Shown piece after piece: positions 47,260 to 56,695 of a stretch of DNA of 64,000 bases; the stretch's first letter is position 1; each line of letters starts with the position of its first letter. A program made the translations under genes and the position numbers. The stretch is from JBBECJ01 sp963763325 (lineage in GTDB: Bacteria > Chloroflexota > Chloroflexia > Thermomicrobiales > CFX8): contig CAVXOL010000001.1 in the NCBI GenBank assembly GCA_963763325.1, forward strand, positions 624,000 through 687,999. The letters run 5' to 3'. Under the pieces are notes generated by a model, which was given only the letters and a program-made list of their open reading frames with translations, was not told the origin of the DNA and searched no databases.

Positions 47260-47484
47260 TTACGTTTGGGGAATGTCTGCGTGAGCAGGGCTGGCTCGTG
47301 TCACTGAGATCAGCGGCAGGCCAACGTCACGCACCCGCCTGAGCAACCCATAGAGTTCGGCCTGATCGACGACCGGTCCGTTCAGGAGCGTGTCGCCATT
47401 CGCTTCGAGTGTGATGGTGAGACCGTCGAACCACTCCGCCCACTGTGGACTCAGATGGCCCTTGATCCTGATGTGATAGATCAT
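47260..47484 (-). CDS. Small conserved protein, cassette copy 2
   Basis: 74 aa. IRIKGHLSPQWAEWFDGL and GPVVDQAELYGLLRRVRDVG match copy 1 in order and spacing; the C-terminal ISVTRASPAHADIPQT differs. Soluble and unassigned. Immediately upstream of MMPL copy 2, likely translated from the same message. Confidence 0.78.
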   Translation of the reverse strand: MIYHIRIKGHLSPQWAEWFDGLTITLEANGDTLLNGPVVDQAELYGLLRRVRDVGLPLISVTRASPAHADIPQT

Positions 47485-47591
47485 TGGTCACCGTGTTTCT
47501 CCTTCGTACCTCTATCGAGGTTGGCGGCATCGCAGTCCGTGCCGCTCGTCCATGTGTCACAGACTAGGCGGAGGGAGGTATTGCTTGGCAG

Positions 47592-47619
47592 ACACCAAGG
47601 TGTTGTTGGAGGTGTTGTT
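47592..47619. promoter_or_regulatory. Direct-repeat operator candidate before small gene, copy 2
   Basis: GGTGTTGTT occurs at 47599 and 47611, exactly 12 bases apart as in copy 1 (41854 and 41866), and an inverted ACACC lies at 47592-47596. Architecture is conserved although bases have diverged. Confidence 0.45.
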
Positions 47620-47692
47620 TCTGGAACTGCGGGAATTACCGCCGGAGGTGATGCGCTTCAAACCGTCGATTGGTATGCAGCGTCAGTCCTGG

Positions 47693-50369
47693 CTAAATCA
47701 GGTCGAGTTCTCGGGCGCGGGCAACGGCCTCGGTGCGTCGTTCGACCTGCAACTTGTCGAAGATGACGCGATTGTGACCCTTGACGGTGTTCAGGGAGAG
47801 GAAGAGCCGGTCGCTGATCTCGCGGTTGGAGAGTCCCTGGGCGATCAGCCCCAGCACTTCAAGCTCGCGCCGGCTCAACGGCTCGATCAATGACTGGGTG
47901 GCGTGGGGAGGGGCCATCGACGTGGTGGGGCCCATCGTGGGTAACTTGGCGTTCGCGGCTGCCAGCAGCTTGCCTGCGTAGTCCGGCGTGATTCCACGGC
48001 CAATCGCTTCGGACAGCAACTGCTCCATTGCGGGACCCTCGTCCAGGAAGAGGCGGATGAAGCCTCCTAACTCGGCCAGCGCCAATGCCTCGCTCAGCGT
48101 CTGTACCGCCGCTTCCATGTCTCCGTTCGCGTGGTGCGCAACGGACTGCAGGACGATGGCTTTGAGCCGTTCGTCCTCCCAGCCTTTCTCCTCCACCTGC
48201 CGACGCCAGGGTTCCAGTGCTGCCAGTGCGGCCGGCGCGTCCCCGTAGGCCAGATGAACGCGAGCCTGGCCGATCGGAAGGTTATGCGTTTCGGCCAGAT
48301 GCGCGGCGTCGCTCAGCCTGCCCTGCTGCAGCAACGCGCGTACCTGGATGGCAGCGATCTCAGGCATTCGGAACTCGAGGTTTCGCTTCCGCACGGCGAG
48401 TTCGGTCTCGGCCAGCGACGCGAGCGCGCCGGTCATGTCGCCGCGAGCGATCTGCAGGCGGGCGAGGAATAGCTCACTGGCGATGAAGCTGGTATTTTCG
48501 ACCTGGCGTGCCAGCGTGACGCTCTGTAGACCGTGCTGGTGGGCAGTCTCGAGGTCGTTCCATTCATAGGCGAGGCGGCCCAGACCAACATAGGCTTCGC
48601 AGGCAATCGGCCCCGGCGGGTCACCGACCAGGTGCAGCACGCGCCGGAAGGTCTCAGCTGCCTGATGAAGCTGGTTGTCATTTTCCTGTAGCCTGCCCAG
48701 ACAGGTGGTTGCCAGGATGTTGATGTGGATATTTCCAGATCGCTCGCTGGCAGCAATGGCTTCAATGAAGGCATCGCGGGCTGGAGCACGGCTTCCCTGG
48801 TTCTGGTAGGCAAGCCCCATCCTCCAGATCGCGCCAGCGCGTTCACGGAGGTTGTCGGGATCGAGATGCTCCAGGGTCTGACGTGCTTGGGCAACGATCC
48901 TCTCCATCTGGCTCGGATCGCCCGACATCAATGCCAACAACGACCGGATGCTCACGATACGTTCACGAAGGTTCTGGGCTTCGTCAACTGGCGCAACGTT
49001 GTGCAACGCAGCTTCGGCGGCGACGAGCTTCGGTTCGACGCGCGTGAGCTTACCAACGATCGCGAGTGCTGAGGCAAACATCACCCACAACGATGGTCTG
49101 GCATCCAGCACCGGCGTCGGCAGCGATTCCAGCCAGGTCAGGACGGGCCCGACCCCGCCGCGAAGGTAGAGCGGCATCCCCCGATCCGTCGATCAGGCGC
49201 TGGGCGCGCTCGATATCGTTGGCGGCGGTCGCGTGCTGGAACGCTTCCAGTTCCAGACCTTGCTCTTCGAACCATGCTGAGGCACGCAGGTGGAGCTGGT
49301 CGATCTCATTTGCCCCGTCCCCGGCCGAAACGTCAGTGCTCTGGTGCAGGCGCTGGCGCAGCAGCTCGGCGAAGAGGTGGTGGTAGCGATACCAGCGTCG
49401 CTCGTTGTCGAGCGGAACGAGGAACAGGTTGGCATGCTCAAGATACTCCAGCGTCGCCTGTCCCGCCCGCGTGGCATCGTGCAGGACGGCGTCGCAGAGC
49501 GGGCCGCAGAGCCGATCGAGGACCGATGTCCGCAGCAGGAAGTTGTGGATTGGCTCGGGCTGCTGTTGCAGCACCTCCTCGACCAGATAGTCGATCACGA
49601 AGCGATGGCTGCCGGTGAAGGAGGTGATGAAGCCGGTCGCGTCCTCGTGCCCTCGCATCGAGATGGCGGCCAGTTGCAGGCCGGCGATCCAGCCCTCGGT
49701 CCGCGTTTCGAGGGCGGCGACGTCATCCTCCGAGAGGTTCAAGCCCATCATCTGGTTGAGAAACGTCGCGGCCTCGGACGGGGTAAAGCGCAGGTCGGCG
49801 GCACGTAGTTCGGTCAACTGGCCCCGGACCCGGAGCCGCGAGAGTGGCAGGCGTGGATCCTCACGAGTCGTGATGACGATGTGCATGTTCGGTGGCAGGT
49901 GCTCGATCAGGAACGTGAGGGCATCGTCAACGGGCTTGGCGTCGACGGCATGGTAGTCGTCGAGGACGAGCATGAATTCGTCCGGGATGGTAACGATCTC
50001 ATTAAGCAGCGCCGTCAGCAGCGATTCGATCGGCGGCGGTTGCGGAGATTGGAGCGCGCCACCAATCCCCTGACCGATGTTCGCCTCGATCGTCTGCAAC
50101 GCGGCGACGAGATAGGCGAGGAAGCGCGTCGGGTCGCTATCCATTTCATCCAGCGACAGCCAGGCAGCCGGGCGATCGCAACCAGCGATCCACTCGCTGA
50201 CGACCGTTGTCTTCCCAAAGCCGGCCGGGGCCGAGACGAGCGTCAACTTGCGGCGCAGCCCCTCGTTCAGCCGCTCGATCAACCGGGGGCGAAGGACGGC
50301 CGACGGCTGCGGTGGGGGAACATAGAGCTTCGTGGCCAGAATTGGATCAGGCAATTTCTTCTCCGACAT
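47693..50369 (-). CDS. MalT-type LuxR transcriptional regulator, copy 2, one frameshift
   Basis: ATG at 50369; joined length about 890 aa. The first frame (to about 49180) has LATKLYVPPPQPSAVLRPR, P-loop SAPAGFGKTTVVSEW (around residue 45), LSLDEMDSDPTRFLAYLVAA and Walker B MLVLDDYHAVDAK. The frame breaks in a run of five G at 49178-49182; the second frame begins MPLYLRGGVGPVLTWLESLP and continues through a TPR-like region to the C-terminal helix-turn-helix SRRELEVLGLIAQGLSNREI...NTVKGHN. The homopolymer break looks like a sequence error. A likely activator of the small gene and MMPL downstream. Confidence 0.9.
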
Positions 50370-50388
50370 GTTGAATTGTCCAGATCAT

Positions 50389-50404
50389 CGCAGTATAGCC
50401 TGCC
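50389..50404 (-). promoter_or_regulatory. Conserved promoter 16-mer, regulator copy 2
   Basis: GGCAGGCTATACTGCG with the -10-like TATACT (minus strand) about 22 bases before the ATG at 50369. Identical to 44799-44814. Confidence 0.6.
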
Positions 50405-50481
50405 GTCTGGCTCCACGCGGGGCACACGGCGCAGTGATGAGTATTCGTCAACCGTCAATCCGTTGAGGGACCGACCGGGAC

Positions 50482-51367
50482 TCAAGCACTGTGGCGATCG
50501 TGGCGCATCAGCTGCTGCAACGCCGACGTGTATTCCTGACGAACGCCTGCGAAGAAGCGTGATGGCGTGACCGGGAAGCCGCCGGTCAGCGTCGAGCCGG
50601 GGATCGCGGCGCGAAGAGTGTTTGCGACAGCGCGCAGGTGATACGGGTCTTCGGGTTCGGCGGGCATGATGTGGACTGGATTGCCACTGCTTCCGAGCCG
50701 AGCCGCGTCCTCGCGGGTCAGGCCACGGATCGGGTCGCCGGAGAGCAGCGCGGCTGCCGTCTCGCGGAAGATTCGAGCAGCGTCGTCGCCGGATTGGGCG
50801 ACGAACGAGCTGGATGTCCGGCGGTCGTGGAGGAGCGCGAAGCCATACGGGAAGCCGGCCCGCTCCTCGCCGGGACGAGGGACGCCGTCCCGGCGGAGAG
50901 CATCGAGGTAGGCAGCGGTACCGTCGCGTGCGACTGCTGTGGCTGATTGCTCGAACGAGGCCAGGCTTGCGGCCGTCGTCGGTGTGGCCGGCCAGCAGAG
51001 GATGAGCGTCGCGATCCGCTGTCGGGTGTCGCAAGGCCAGCCGGGCAGCCGCCGAGCAGCCGTTCGATCCGGCCACGACGTGCGCCCGTCCGACGTCCGT
51101 CGCATCGAGAACCGAAGCAAGGTCGTCGGCTTCAACATCCCAGCTATGGGAAGCGAAGTCGGCAGTCGTCCGTCCTGGCGAGAAGCGCCGGTCGATGGTC
51201 AGGACGCGGTAGCCCGCATTCGCCAGGTCATCGACAACGCCGGGCAGTGTCCAGAATCGTTCCCCGGTCATCGGGTCGAAGAGGCCACCGTGGACGAGCA
51301 GGACTGCCTCTCCATCGCCGCGCTCGTCCCAGACGATGGTTGAGCCCGATTGATCGACGGTTGGCAT
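50482..51367 (-). CDS. Alpha/beta hydrolase, one frameshift
   Basis: ATG at 51367. First frame: TIVWDERGDGEAVLLVHGG (oxyanion strand) and nucleophile elbow VVAGSNGCSAAARLAL (Ser-Asn-Gly). A frame break near 51030 joins to a second frame (LILCWPATPTTAASLASFEQ ... FPVTPSRFFAGVRQEY) ending at 50482. About 295 aa when joined. VHIMPAEPEDPYHLRAVANT is the acid-strand region. A catalytic His near the C-terminus is not certain, so activity is unclear. Substrate unknown. Confidence 0.78.
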
Positions 51368-51833
51368 TCTGCATCCTTCCCGTTCCTGGACGGGGCAAGT
51401 TGAGGCATTCAGGCGTTTTTGGTCGTCTCAACGACGGTCCGTGATGGTACGAAAACGAGAAACCGCGGAATCGTGCGGAAAATCGGCCAACTCACGGGCC
51501 AACCATAGTACAATTCCGGGAATATCTGCGCGGTGGCGGTTTGAGGGAGGCGCCCTCCGCGCGCATGAGCCGTAGGCGCAGGCATGGAAGGGCGCGCCAA
51601 CGTCGAACGGTTCGCCCACGATCCTGCTATTCCGATGATGACGCGCACGCCCTGCGCGGGCCTCCTGGAAGGCTATTCCAAGCGTGCCAAATGCTGACAG
51701 CAACGACACTCCACGCGCATCCTCGAGGTCGAGGAGCCGTTCGAAGGCGACCGCAAAAGCTGAACCGAATTCCACGACGGCGAAAGCCAGTACCCAGACA
51801 GGGACAACTCGTAAGAAGGGACAGGGACGCGCA
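51368..51833. other. Upstream region of the 2-oxo acid dehydrogenase operon
   Basis: Contains a -10-like TACAAT at 51509-51514 without a good -35. A GC-rich leader follows in which GGCGCCCT and AGGGCGCGCC near 51550-51600 can pair. A reading frame continuous with E1alpha runs from a GTG at 51684 and encodes a Ser/Arg/Lys-rich stretch; whether it is translated is open. Confidence 0.4.
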
Positions 51834-52866
51834 ATGGCGAAGGCAGAGCCTGCCGTAGCGGCGTTGCAGTCGATGGAGCGCGACGAGCTGCTCGACATGT
51901 ACCGCCAGATGTACCTCATCCGCCGCTTCGAGGAGCGTTCGGCCGAGCAGTATGCCTACGGCAAGATCGGCGGCTTCCTGCACCTCTACATCGGCGAGGA
52001 AGCGGTGGCCGTCGGCGCGATCAAGGCGCTCGGCCCGAAGGACCACCTCGTGACCCACTACCGCGACCATGGGTACGCACTGGCAATTGGCGCTGACCCC
52101 GGCGCGGTGATGGCCGAGCTGTTCGGTAAGGCGACCGGCACGACCAGCGGGCGCGGCGGCTCGATGCATCTGACGCATGTCGAGCGCCACTTCTGGGGCG
52201 GCTACGCGATCGTCGCCGGCCATATCCCGATGGCGACCGGTCTCGGGCTGGCGCTCCAGTACCAGGAGATCGACGGCGTCGCGATGTGCATCTTCGGCGA
52301 TGGTTCGACCAACGCTGGCGCGTTCCACGAGGCGCTCAACATGGCGGCTGTCTGGAAGGTGCCGGTCATCTTCCTCTGTGAGAACAACCTCTACGCGATG
52401 GGTACAGCCTGGGAGTACGTCTCGGCCGTCCAGCAGATGTCGACCAAGGCCAAGGCGTACGACATCCCGTCGGAGATCGTCGATGGTCAGGACGTGCTGG
52501 CGATGTACGAGGCGACCCAGCGTGCCGTCGAGCATTGCAAGGCCGGCAAGGGGCCGTATTTCATTGAGGCGATGACCTACCGCTTCCGGGGCCACTCGAT
52601 GGCCGACCCGGAGACCTACCGCGAAAAGGAAGAGGTTGAGAAGCGCCGTAGCGACGACCCGCTCGTCCTGTTTCAGCCAGCAACTCATTGAAGCGGAAAT
52701 CGCCCAGCAGGCAGACCTCGATGCAATCCACGACGAAGTCGAGCAGGTTGTCGAGCAATCGATCGAGTTCGCCGACAACAGCCCCGTCCCAGATCCGAAC
52801 ACGATCTACGATCATATCTATGCGAACGGGAACCGGGAACCGGGAACCGGGAATCGAGGAGATTAG
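51834..52866 (+). CDS. pdhA: 2-oxo acid dehydrogenase E1 component, alpha subunit, one frameshift
   Basis: ATG at 51834 after AAGGGACAGGGACG; a GTG 50 codons earlier is the alternative. IRRFEERSAEQYAYGKIGGF, HYRDHGYALA, GRGGSMHLTH and GDGSTNAGAFHEALNMAA (TPP/Mg motif GDG-xn-NN ending in CENN) are diagnostic of the E1alpha of pyruvate or related dehydrogenases. The frame breaks in a TTT run near 52670; skipping one T restores LFSQQLIEAEIAQQ to the stop at 52866. Joined length about 343 aa. The C-terminal NREPGTGNRGD comes from the GGGAAC array. Partners E1beta and E2 follow. Confidence 0.92.
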
Positions 52867-52909
52867 CGAATCCTGGTTCCGATTCCCGAACCCTGAATCC
52901 CGATTCCCG
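52827..52909. repeat. CGGGAAY heptamer array with inverted partner, between E1alpha and E1beta
   Basis: Four head-to-tail heptamers CGGGAAC, CGGGAAC, CGGGAAC, CGGGAAT (52827-52854) and an inverted GATTCCC/GAATCCC series (52875-52909). The E1alpha stop codon lies between the arms. Confidence 0.75.
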
Positions 52910-52919
52910 AGCGAACGGA

Positions 52920-53978
52920 GTGAGCACGTTGGCAAGCACGCTTGAAGAACTACAGGACATGCAGCGGCAGGCCGAAGAGGCTGCCAAGCGCGGGAAGGTC
53001 GAGGGCGACCGTGAGGTGACCTACCGCGACGCGCTGCGTGAGGCCATCGTCGAGGAGATGGAGCGCGACCCCAATGTCTTCCTGATCGGGGAGGACATTG
53101 GCGCGTATGGCGGCTCTTACGTCGTCACGCGCGGCTTCCAGGAGACGTACGGCCGCAAGCGCGTCATCGACGCGCCGATCGCCGAGCTCGGCATCGTCGG
53201 CGCGGCAGTTGGCGCGGCGATGGGCGGCCTTCGGCCGATCGTCGAACTGATGACGATCAACTTCTCCCTGCTGGCGATCGACCAGATCGTCAACCACGCC
53301 GCCAAGATCCACCATATGTTCGGTGGTCAGTTCACGGCCCCGGTCGTCATCCGGACCGCCTCCGGCTGGGGGCAGCTCGGCGCGACCCACTCGCAGACGT
53401 TCGAGGGCTGGTATGCGCACGTGCCCGGCCTGCGCGTCGTGATGCCGAGCACGCCGAGGGACGCCAAGGGCTTTCTGAAGCAGGCGCTGCGCGGCAATGA
53501 CCCGGTCATGTTCATCGAGCACTCGCTGATCTACCGCAACCGCGGCATCATCCCCGATGGCGACTTCACGCTGCCGCTGGAAGGCGCCGAAGTGCGCCGC
53601 GAGGGGACCGATATCACGATCGTCTCGTGGTCACGCGGGATGTTCCTGGCGCTCGGCGCCGCCGATGAGCTGGCCGAGCAGGGCATCAACGCCGAAGTGA
53701 TCGATATGCGCGTCCTGCGTCCGCTCGATATCGAGACGGTCGTCAAGTCGGTCGAGAAGACCAACCGGCTCGTGATCGTCGAGGAATCCTGGCGGACGAT
53801 GGGCCTCGGCGCCGAGATCGCAGCTGCCGTCCAGGAGCACGCTTTCGACTACCTCGACGCGCCAATTGGCCGCGTCGGCAGTCTCGAAGTCCCGATGCCC
53901 TACGCCAAGAACCTCGAACGACTCATCATCCCCGGTAAGGACGAGGTCGTGACGGCGGTGAAGGAAGCGTTGGCGTAA
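52920..53978 (+). CDS. pdhB: 2-oxo acid dehydrogenase E1 component, beta subunit
   Basis: 352 aa from the GTG at 52920 (an ATG at 52959 is possible). VTYRDALREAIVEEMERDPN, FLIGEDIGAYGGSYVVTRG, FQETYGRKRVIDAPIAELG and GLRPIVELMTINFSLLAIDQ match E1beta of pyruvate/acetoin-type dehydrogenases. The C-terminal domain has RNRGIIPDGDFTLPL and VIDMRVLRPLDIETVVKSV. It forms an alpha2beta2 heterotetramer with E1alpha that decarboxylates the 2-oxo acid with thiamin diphosphate. A 32-bp hairpin separates it from E2. Confidence 0.94.
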   Translation: MSTLASTLEELQDMQRQAEEAAKRGKVEGDREVTYRDALREAIVEEMERDPNVFLIGEDIGAYGGSYVVTRGFQETYGRKRVIDAPIAELGIVGAAVGAAMGGLRPIVELMTINFSLLAIDQIVNHAAKIHHMFGGQFTAPVVIRTASGWGQLGATHSQTFEGWYAHVPGLRVVMPSTPRDAKGFLKQALRGNDPVMFIEHSLIYRNRGIIPDGDFTLPLEGAEVRREGTDITIVSWSRGMFLALGAADELAEQGINAEVIDMRVLRPLDIETVVKSVEKTNRLVIVEESWRTMGLGAEIAAAVQEHAFDYLDAPIGRVGSLEVPMPYAKNLERLIIPGKDEVVTAVKEALA

Positions 53979-53980
53979 TG

Positions 53981-54060
53981 CGTGACGCGTGACGCGTGAT
54001 GCGTGACGCGTGACCCTGACTAGATCCGCACGCGTCACGCATCACGCGTCACGCGTCACG
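53981..54060 (+). repeat. Perfect 32-bp hairpin of GCGTGAC heptamers
   Basis: Left arm 53981-54012 and right arm 54029-54060 are perfect inverted repeats, each four and a half heptamers (CGTGACG, CGTGACG, CGTGATG, CGTGACG, CGTG), loop 16 bases. It begins 3 bases past the E1beta stop and ends 12 bases before the E2 ATG, so it must affect transcription or translation between the two genes. Confidence 0.9.
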
Positions 54061-54072
54061 GAAGGACGACGG

Positions 54073-55561
54073 ATGGCCAAAACAGTCGTCATGCCCCAGA
54101 TGGGCTACGACATGGACGCGGGGACGTTGCTGCGCTGGCTGAAGAACGTCGGCGACCCTGTCGAGCGGGGCGAGGCGATCGCCGAGATCGAGACCGATAA
54201 AGTCAACATCGAGATCGAGGCGTTCGAGGGTGGTGTCCTGCGCAAGACGCTGATCACCGAGGGACAGTCGGTCCCGGTCGGTGACCCGATCGCGATCATC
54301 GGCACGGCCGACGAGCCGATCGAGGGTGACGATGCTGCCGCCGGTGCTGCCCCGGCAGAAGCCGCTCCAAAGCAAGAGGCGACGCCGGTCGCGGCTGTCC
54401 AGGCGAGCGACGCGGGCGCTGCTGCTATCAATGCCGAATCGCCGGTCGCCGCCGCCCAGCAGGGCGCGAGCCAGCAGGGTGCAGTAGATCCCCCATTGCA
54501 GCAACAGGAGCAGATGGAGACGCAGACCTCCGCACCGGTTCCGGCCCAGGCTCAGACTGGCACGAACGGAGCCCAGCCGCAGGTGGTTGACCGCGAGCCG
54601 GGTGAGAGGATCCGTGCCTCACCGCTGGTGCGCCGGATCGCCGCCGAGCACGAGATCGACCTCGCGCTCGTCAATGGCACCGGTCCGCACGGCCGGATCG
54701 TCAAGCGCGACATCGAGCCGTTCATGACCGGTGCCCAGCCGAAGCCGCAGGCCGCGCCACAGCCGGCCGCCCAGCCGGCCGCCCAACCGGAAGCCGCGCC
54801 CGCCGCTGCTCCCGCGCCGGAGGCTGCCCCGGAGCTGGCCCCGCTCGGCGCGCCAACTGCTGGTGGCGAGCTGCGCGAACTGCCGCGCATCCGCCAGACG
54901 ATCGGCAAGCGCCTTGGCCAGGAGTGGCGAGACGCGCCGCACTTCTTCGTCACGATGCAGATCGACATGACGGCCGCATGTGGCCTTGCGGACCCAGATC
55001 AACACCGAACTTGGCAACGACAAGGCCAGCGAGATCACCGTCAACGACCTCGTCATCAAGGCTTGTGCGCTGACGCTGCGCGACTTCCCGGTCATCAACT
55101 CGGCCTGGGAAGACGGCAAGATGCGTGTCCATGACACGATCGACATCAACAGCGCCGTCGCGATCGAGGGCGGTCTGATCAGCCCGTTCGTCCCGCAGGC
55201 GGACAAGAAGAGCATCGGCGAGATCAGCCGGATGATGAAGGATCTCTCGAAGCGCGCCCGCGAGGGCGGCCTCAAGCCGGAGGAGTTCCAGGGCGGGACC
55301 TTCACGATCTCCAACCTGGGCATGTTCGGCGTCGACGAGTTCACCGGCGTCATCAACCCGCCGCAGGCGACGATCCTCGCCGTCGGCGCCGCCACGACCA
55401 CCCCGGTCTGGAACGCCGAGTCCGAGACCTTCGAGCCGAAGCAGATCATGAAGGTCACGATGTCCGCCGACCACCGCCTGACGGACGGCGCCGAGGTGGC
55501 CCGCTTCCTGAAGGCGCTCAAGCAGACGCTGGAGAGCCCGATGGCGTTGCTGGTCGGGTAG
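54073..55561 (+). CDS. pdhC: 2-oxo acid dehydrogenase E2 component (dihydrolipoyl acyltransferase), one frameshift
   Basis: ATG at 54073 after GAAGGACGACGG. Lipoyl domain with the lipoyl-Lys motif EIETDKVNIEIEA (around residue 43); an Ala/Pro/Gln-rich linker; E3-binding domain RASPLVRRIAAEHEIDLAL (around 178-196); a second linker; catalytic domain. An extra base near 54979 separates FFVTMQIDMTAA from ALRTQINTELGNDKASEI. The catalytic SADHRLTDGAEVARF (His, Asp) and GGTFTISNLGMFGVDEF are intact. About 495 aa when joined. It transfers acyl groups to CoA. No E3 gene in the window. Confidence 0.92.
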
Positions 55562-55585
55562 ACGGTTTCTGAAACTGAGACAGTG

Positions 55586-55620
55586 AATGCGGGCCGCGTC
55601 AAAATGGTGCGGCCCGCATT
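55586..55620. terminator. Bidirectional terminator between E2 and GNAT genes
   Basis: AATGCGGGCCGC (55586-55597) and its complement (55609-55620) with an 11-base loop and A/T flanks on both sides; it ends at the GNAT stop codon. Confidence 0.8.
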
Positions 55621-56144
55621 TACTGCTCGTTGCGGTCCAACACCAGCACTTCGATCGGGAAGCCGTTGTAGTCGCCGATGCCGAGGTTGCGCATGCCGAT
55701 CTTTTCGAGGACGCGGCGGGAGGCGGTGTTCTCGGGGATGACGACGCCATAGATCTCGGTGAGGTTGAGGGTGTCAAAGCCGACGCGCAGCATCGCCTGG
55801 GCGATCTCGGTCGCGTAGCCTTTGCCCCAGGCGGCGCGGGCGAGCGCGTAGCCGACCTCGACGCGGTCCTCGCCGTTGATCTGGGCGTACTGGAGGAGGG
55901 CGTGGCCGATGACTCGGCCCGTGACGCGTTCTTCGACGGCCCAGAGGCCGAGCGGAGCCTTCTCGGACTGCGTCGCCACCGTCTTCGCGAGCCATTCCCT
56001 GGTCTGCTCGATCGTCGTGTCGCGCGCATCGCCGGCCAGGTAGCGGGTCACGTCGGGATCGCCGTAAATGGTGAACGCGTCGTCCGCGTTGTCGGGAGTC
56101 CAGTAGCGGATGATGAGGCGTTCGGATTCGGCGATGGTTGTCAT
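55620..56144 (-). CDS. GNAT-family N-acetyltransferase (RimJ/RimL type)
   Basis: 174 aa from the ATG at 56144 (AGAGGAG upstream). SERLIIRYWTPDNADDAFTI at the start, GVYALARAAWGKGYATEIAQA-type acetyl-CoA loop (VGYALARAAWGKGYATEIAQ around residue 103) and NTASRRVLEKIGMRNLG at the C-terminus are typical of RimJ/RimL-like acetyltransferases acting on protein N-termini, tRNA-binding proteins or small amines. Substrate unknown. Upstream on the same strand lies the PIN toxin gene. Confidence 0.9.
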   Translation of the reverse strand: MTTIAESERLIIRYWTPDNADDAFTIYGDPDVTRYLAGDARDTTIEQTREWLAKTVATQSEKAPLGLWAVEERVTGRVIGHALLQYAQINGEDRVEVGYALARAAWGKGYATEIAQAMLRVGFDTLNLTEIYGVVIPENTASRRVLEKIGMRNLGIGDYNGFPIEVLVLDRNEQ

Positions 56145-56170
56145 TCGTTGCTCCTCTGAATCGCCTGTCA

Positions 56171-56695
56171 TCAGCGGATGAGGTGGATCGTCAGGTCTGA
56201 TATTGGCACCAGCTTCAGGAATCCTGCATCCATTGTCGCCAGCATGGATGCACCGATTGCTAGCGCGGTTGCGGCGTGAATCGCGTCATATGAGTTGATC
56301 TGGTAGTCGCTCATAAGGTCGCGAGCGGATTCGATGATGCCTCGATTGATAGCAAGTTCCTCGACAGCACTGAACTGATCGAGGAGTTCATCGTAACCAT
56401 CGAAACAGTATCGATACCAATCGGAGCGCACATCGCGCAGATCACCCCATCGATGCAGCCTCCGTCGTCGCCGTTCCCGCTGAGACAGTGTGGTCGGGTC
56501 GTTGGCTGCCCGTTTGGCTGCTTGTGCAAGCTCGATCTGGACAAGATCGGAGACGACGACTGTGGATTCGGTAGTGAATAGTGATTCACAGAACGATCGC
56601 GCCGCCTGATATCTACCGTCGCCCTCGACGATGGCGGCTACGACGACACTTGTGTCAAGGTAGACGATGTTGAGCGGTGGCGTAGGAGCGCTTAT
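56171..56695 (-). CDS. PIN-domain toxin (VapC-like), apparent ATA start
   Basis: 174 aa. The PIN acidic quartet can be placed: YLDTSVVVAA (Asp, around residue 14), VSDLVQIELAQA (Glu), SYDAIHAATALA (Asp) and TMDAGFLKL (Asp). No ATG, GTG or TTG precedes the first Asp motif in this frame. The only start fitting the AAGGAGGAG ribosome-binding site is ATA at 56695, whose bases overlap the antitoxin stop (ATAA). A GTG at 56431 would give an 86-aa fragment without half of the active site. VapC toxins cleave tRNA or rRNA. Either a rare start or an ATGA-to-ATAA change explains this. Confidence 0.75.
   Translation of the reverse strand: MSAPTPPLNIVYLDTSVVVAAIVEGDGRYQAARSFCESLFTTESTVVVSDLVQIELAQAAKRAANDPTTLSQRERRRRRLHRWGDLRDVRSDWYRYCFDGYDELLDQFSAVEELAINRGIIESARDLMSDYQINSYDAIHAATALAIGASMLATMDAGFLKLVPISDLTIHLIR

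Noticed and set aside
49178..49182. Programmed frameshift in the regulator copy 2 gene
   Set aside because: The break lies in a run of five G with no slippery heptamer or stimulatory structure and the family never uses frameshifting; a homopolymer error is more likely.
53981..54060. CRISPR-like array
   Set aside because: Repeat unit is 7 bases with no spacers; the structure is an inverted tandem array, and no cas gene is present.
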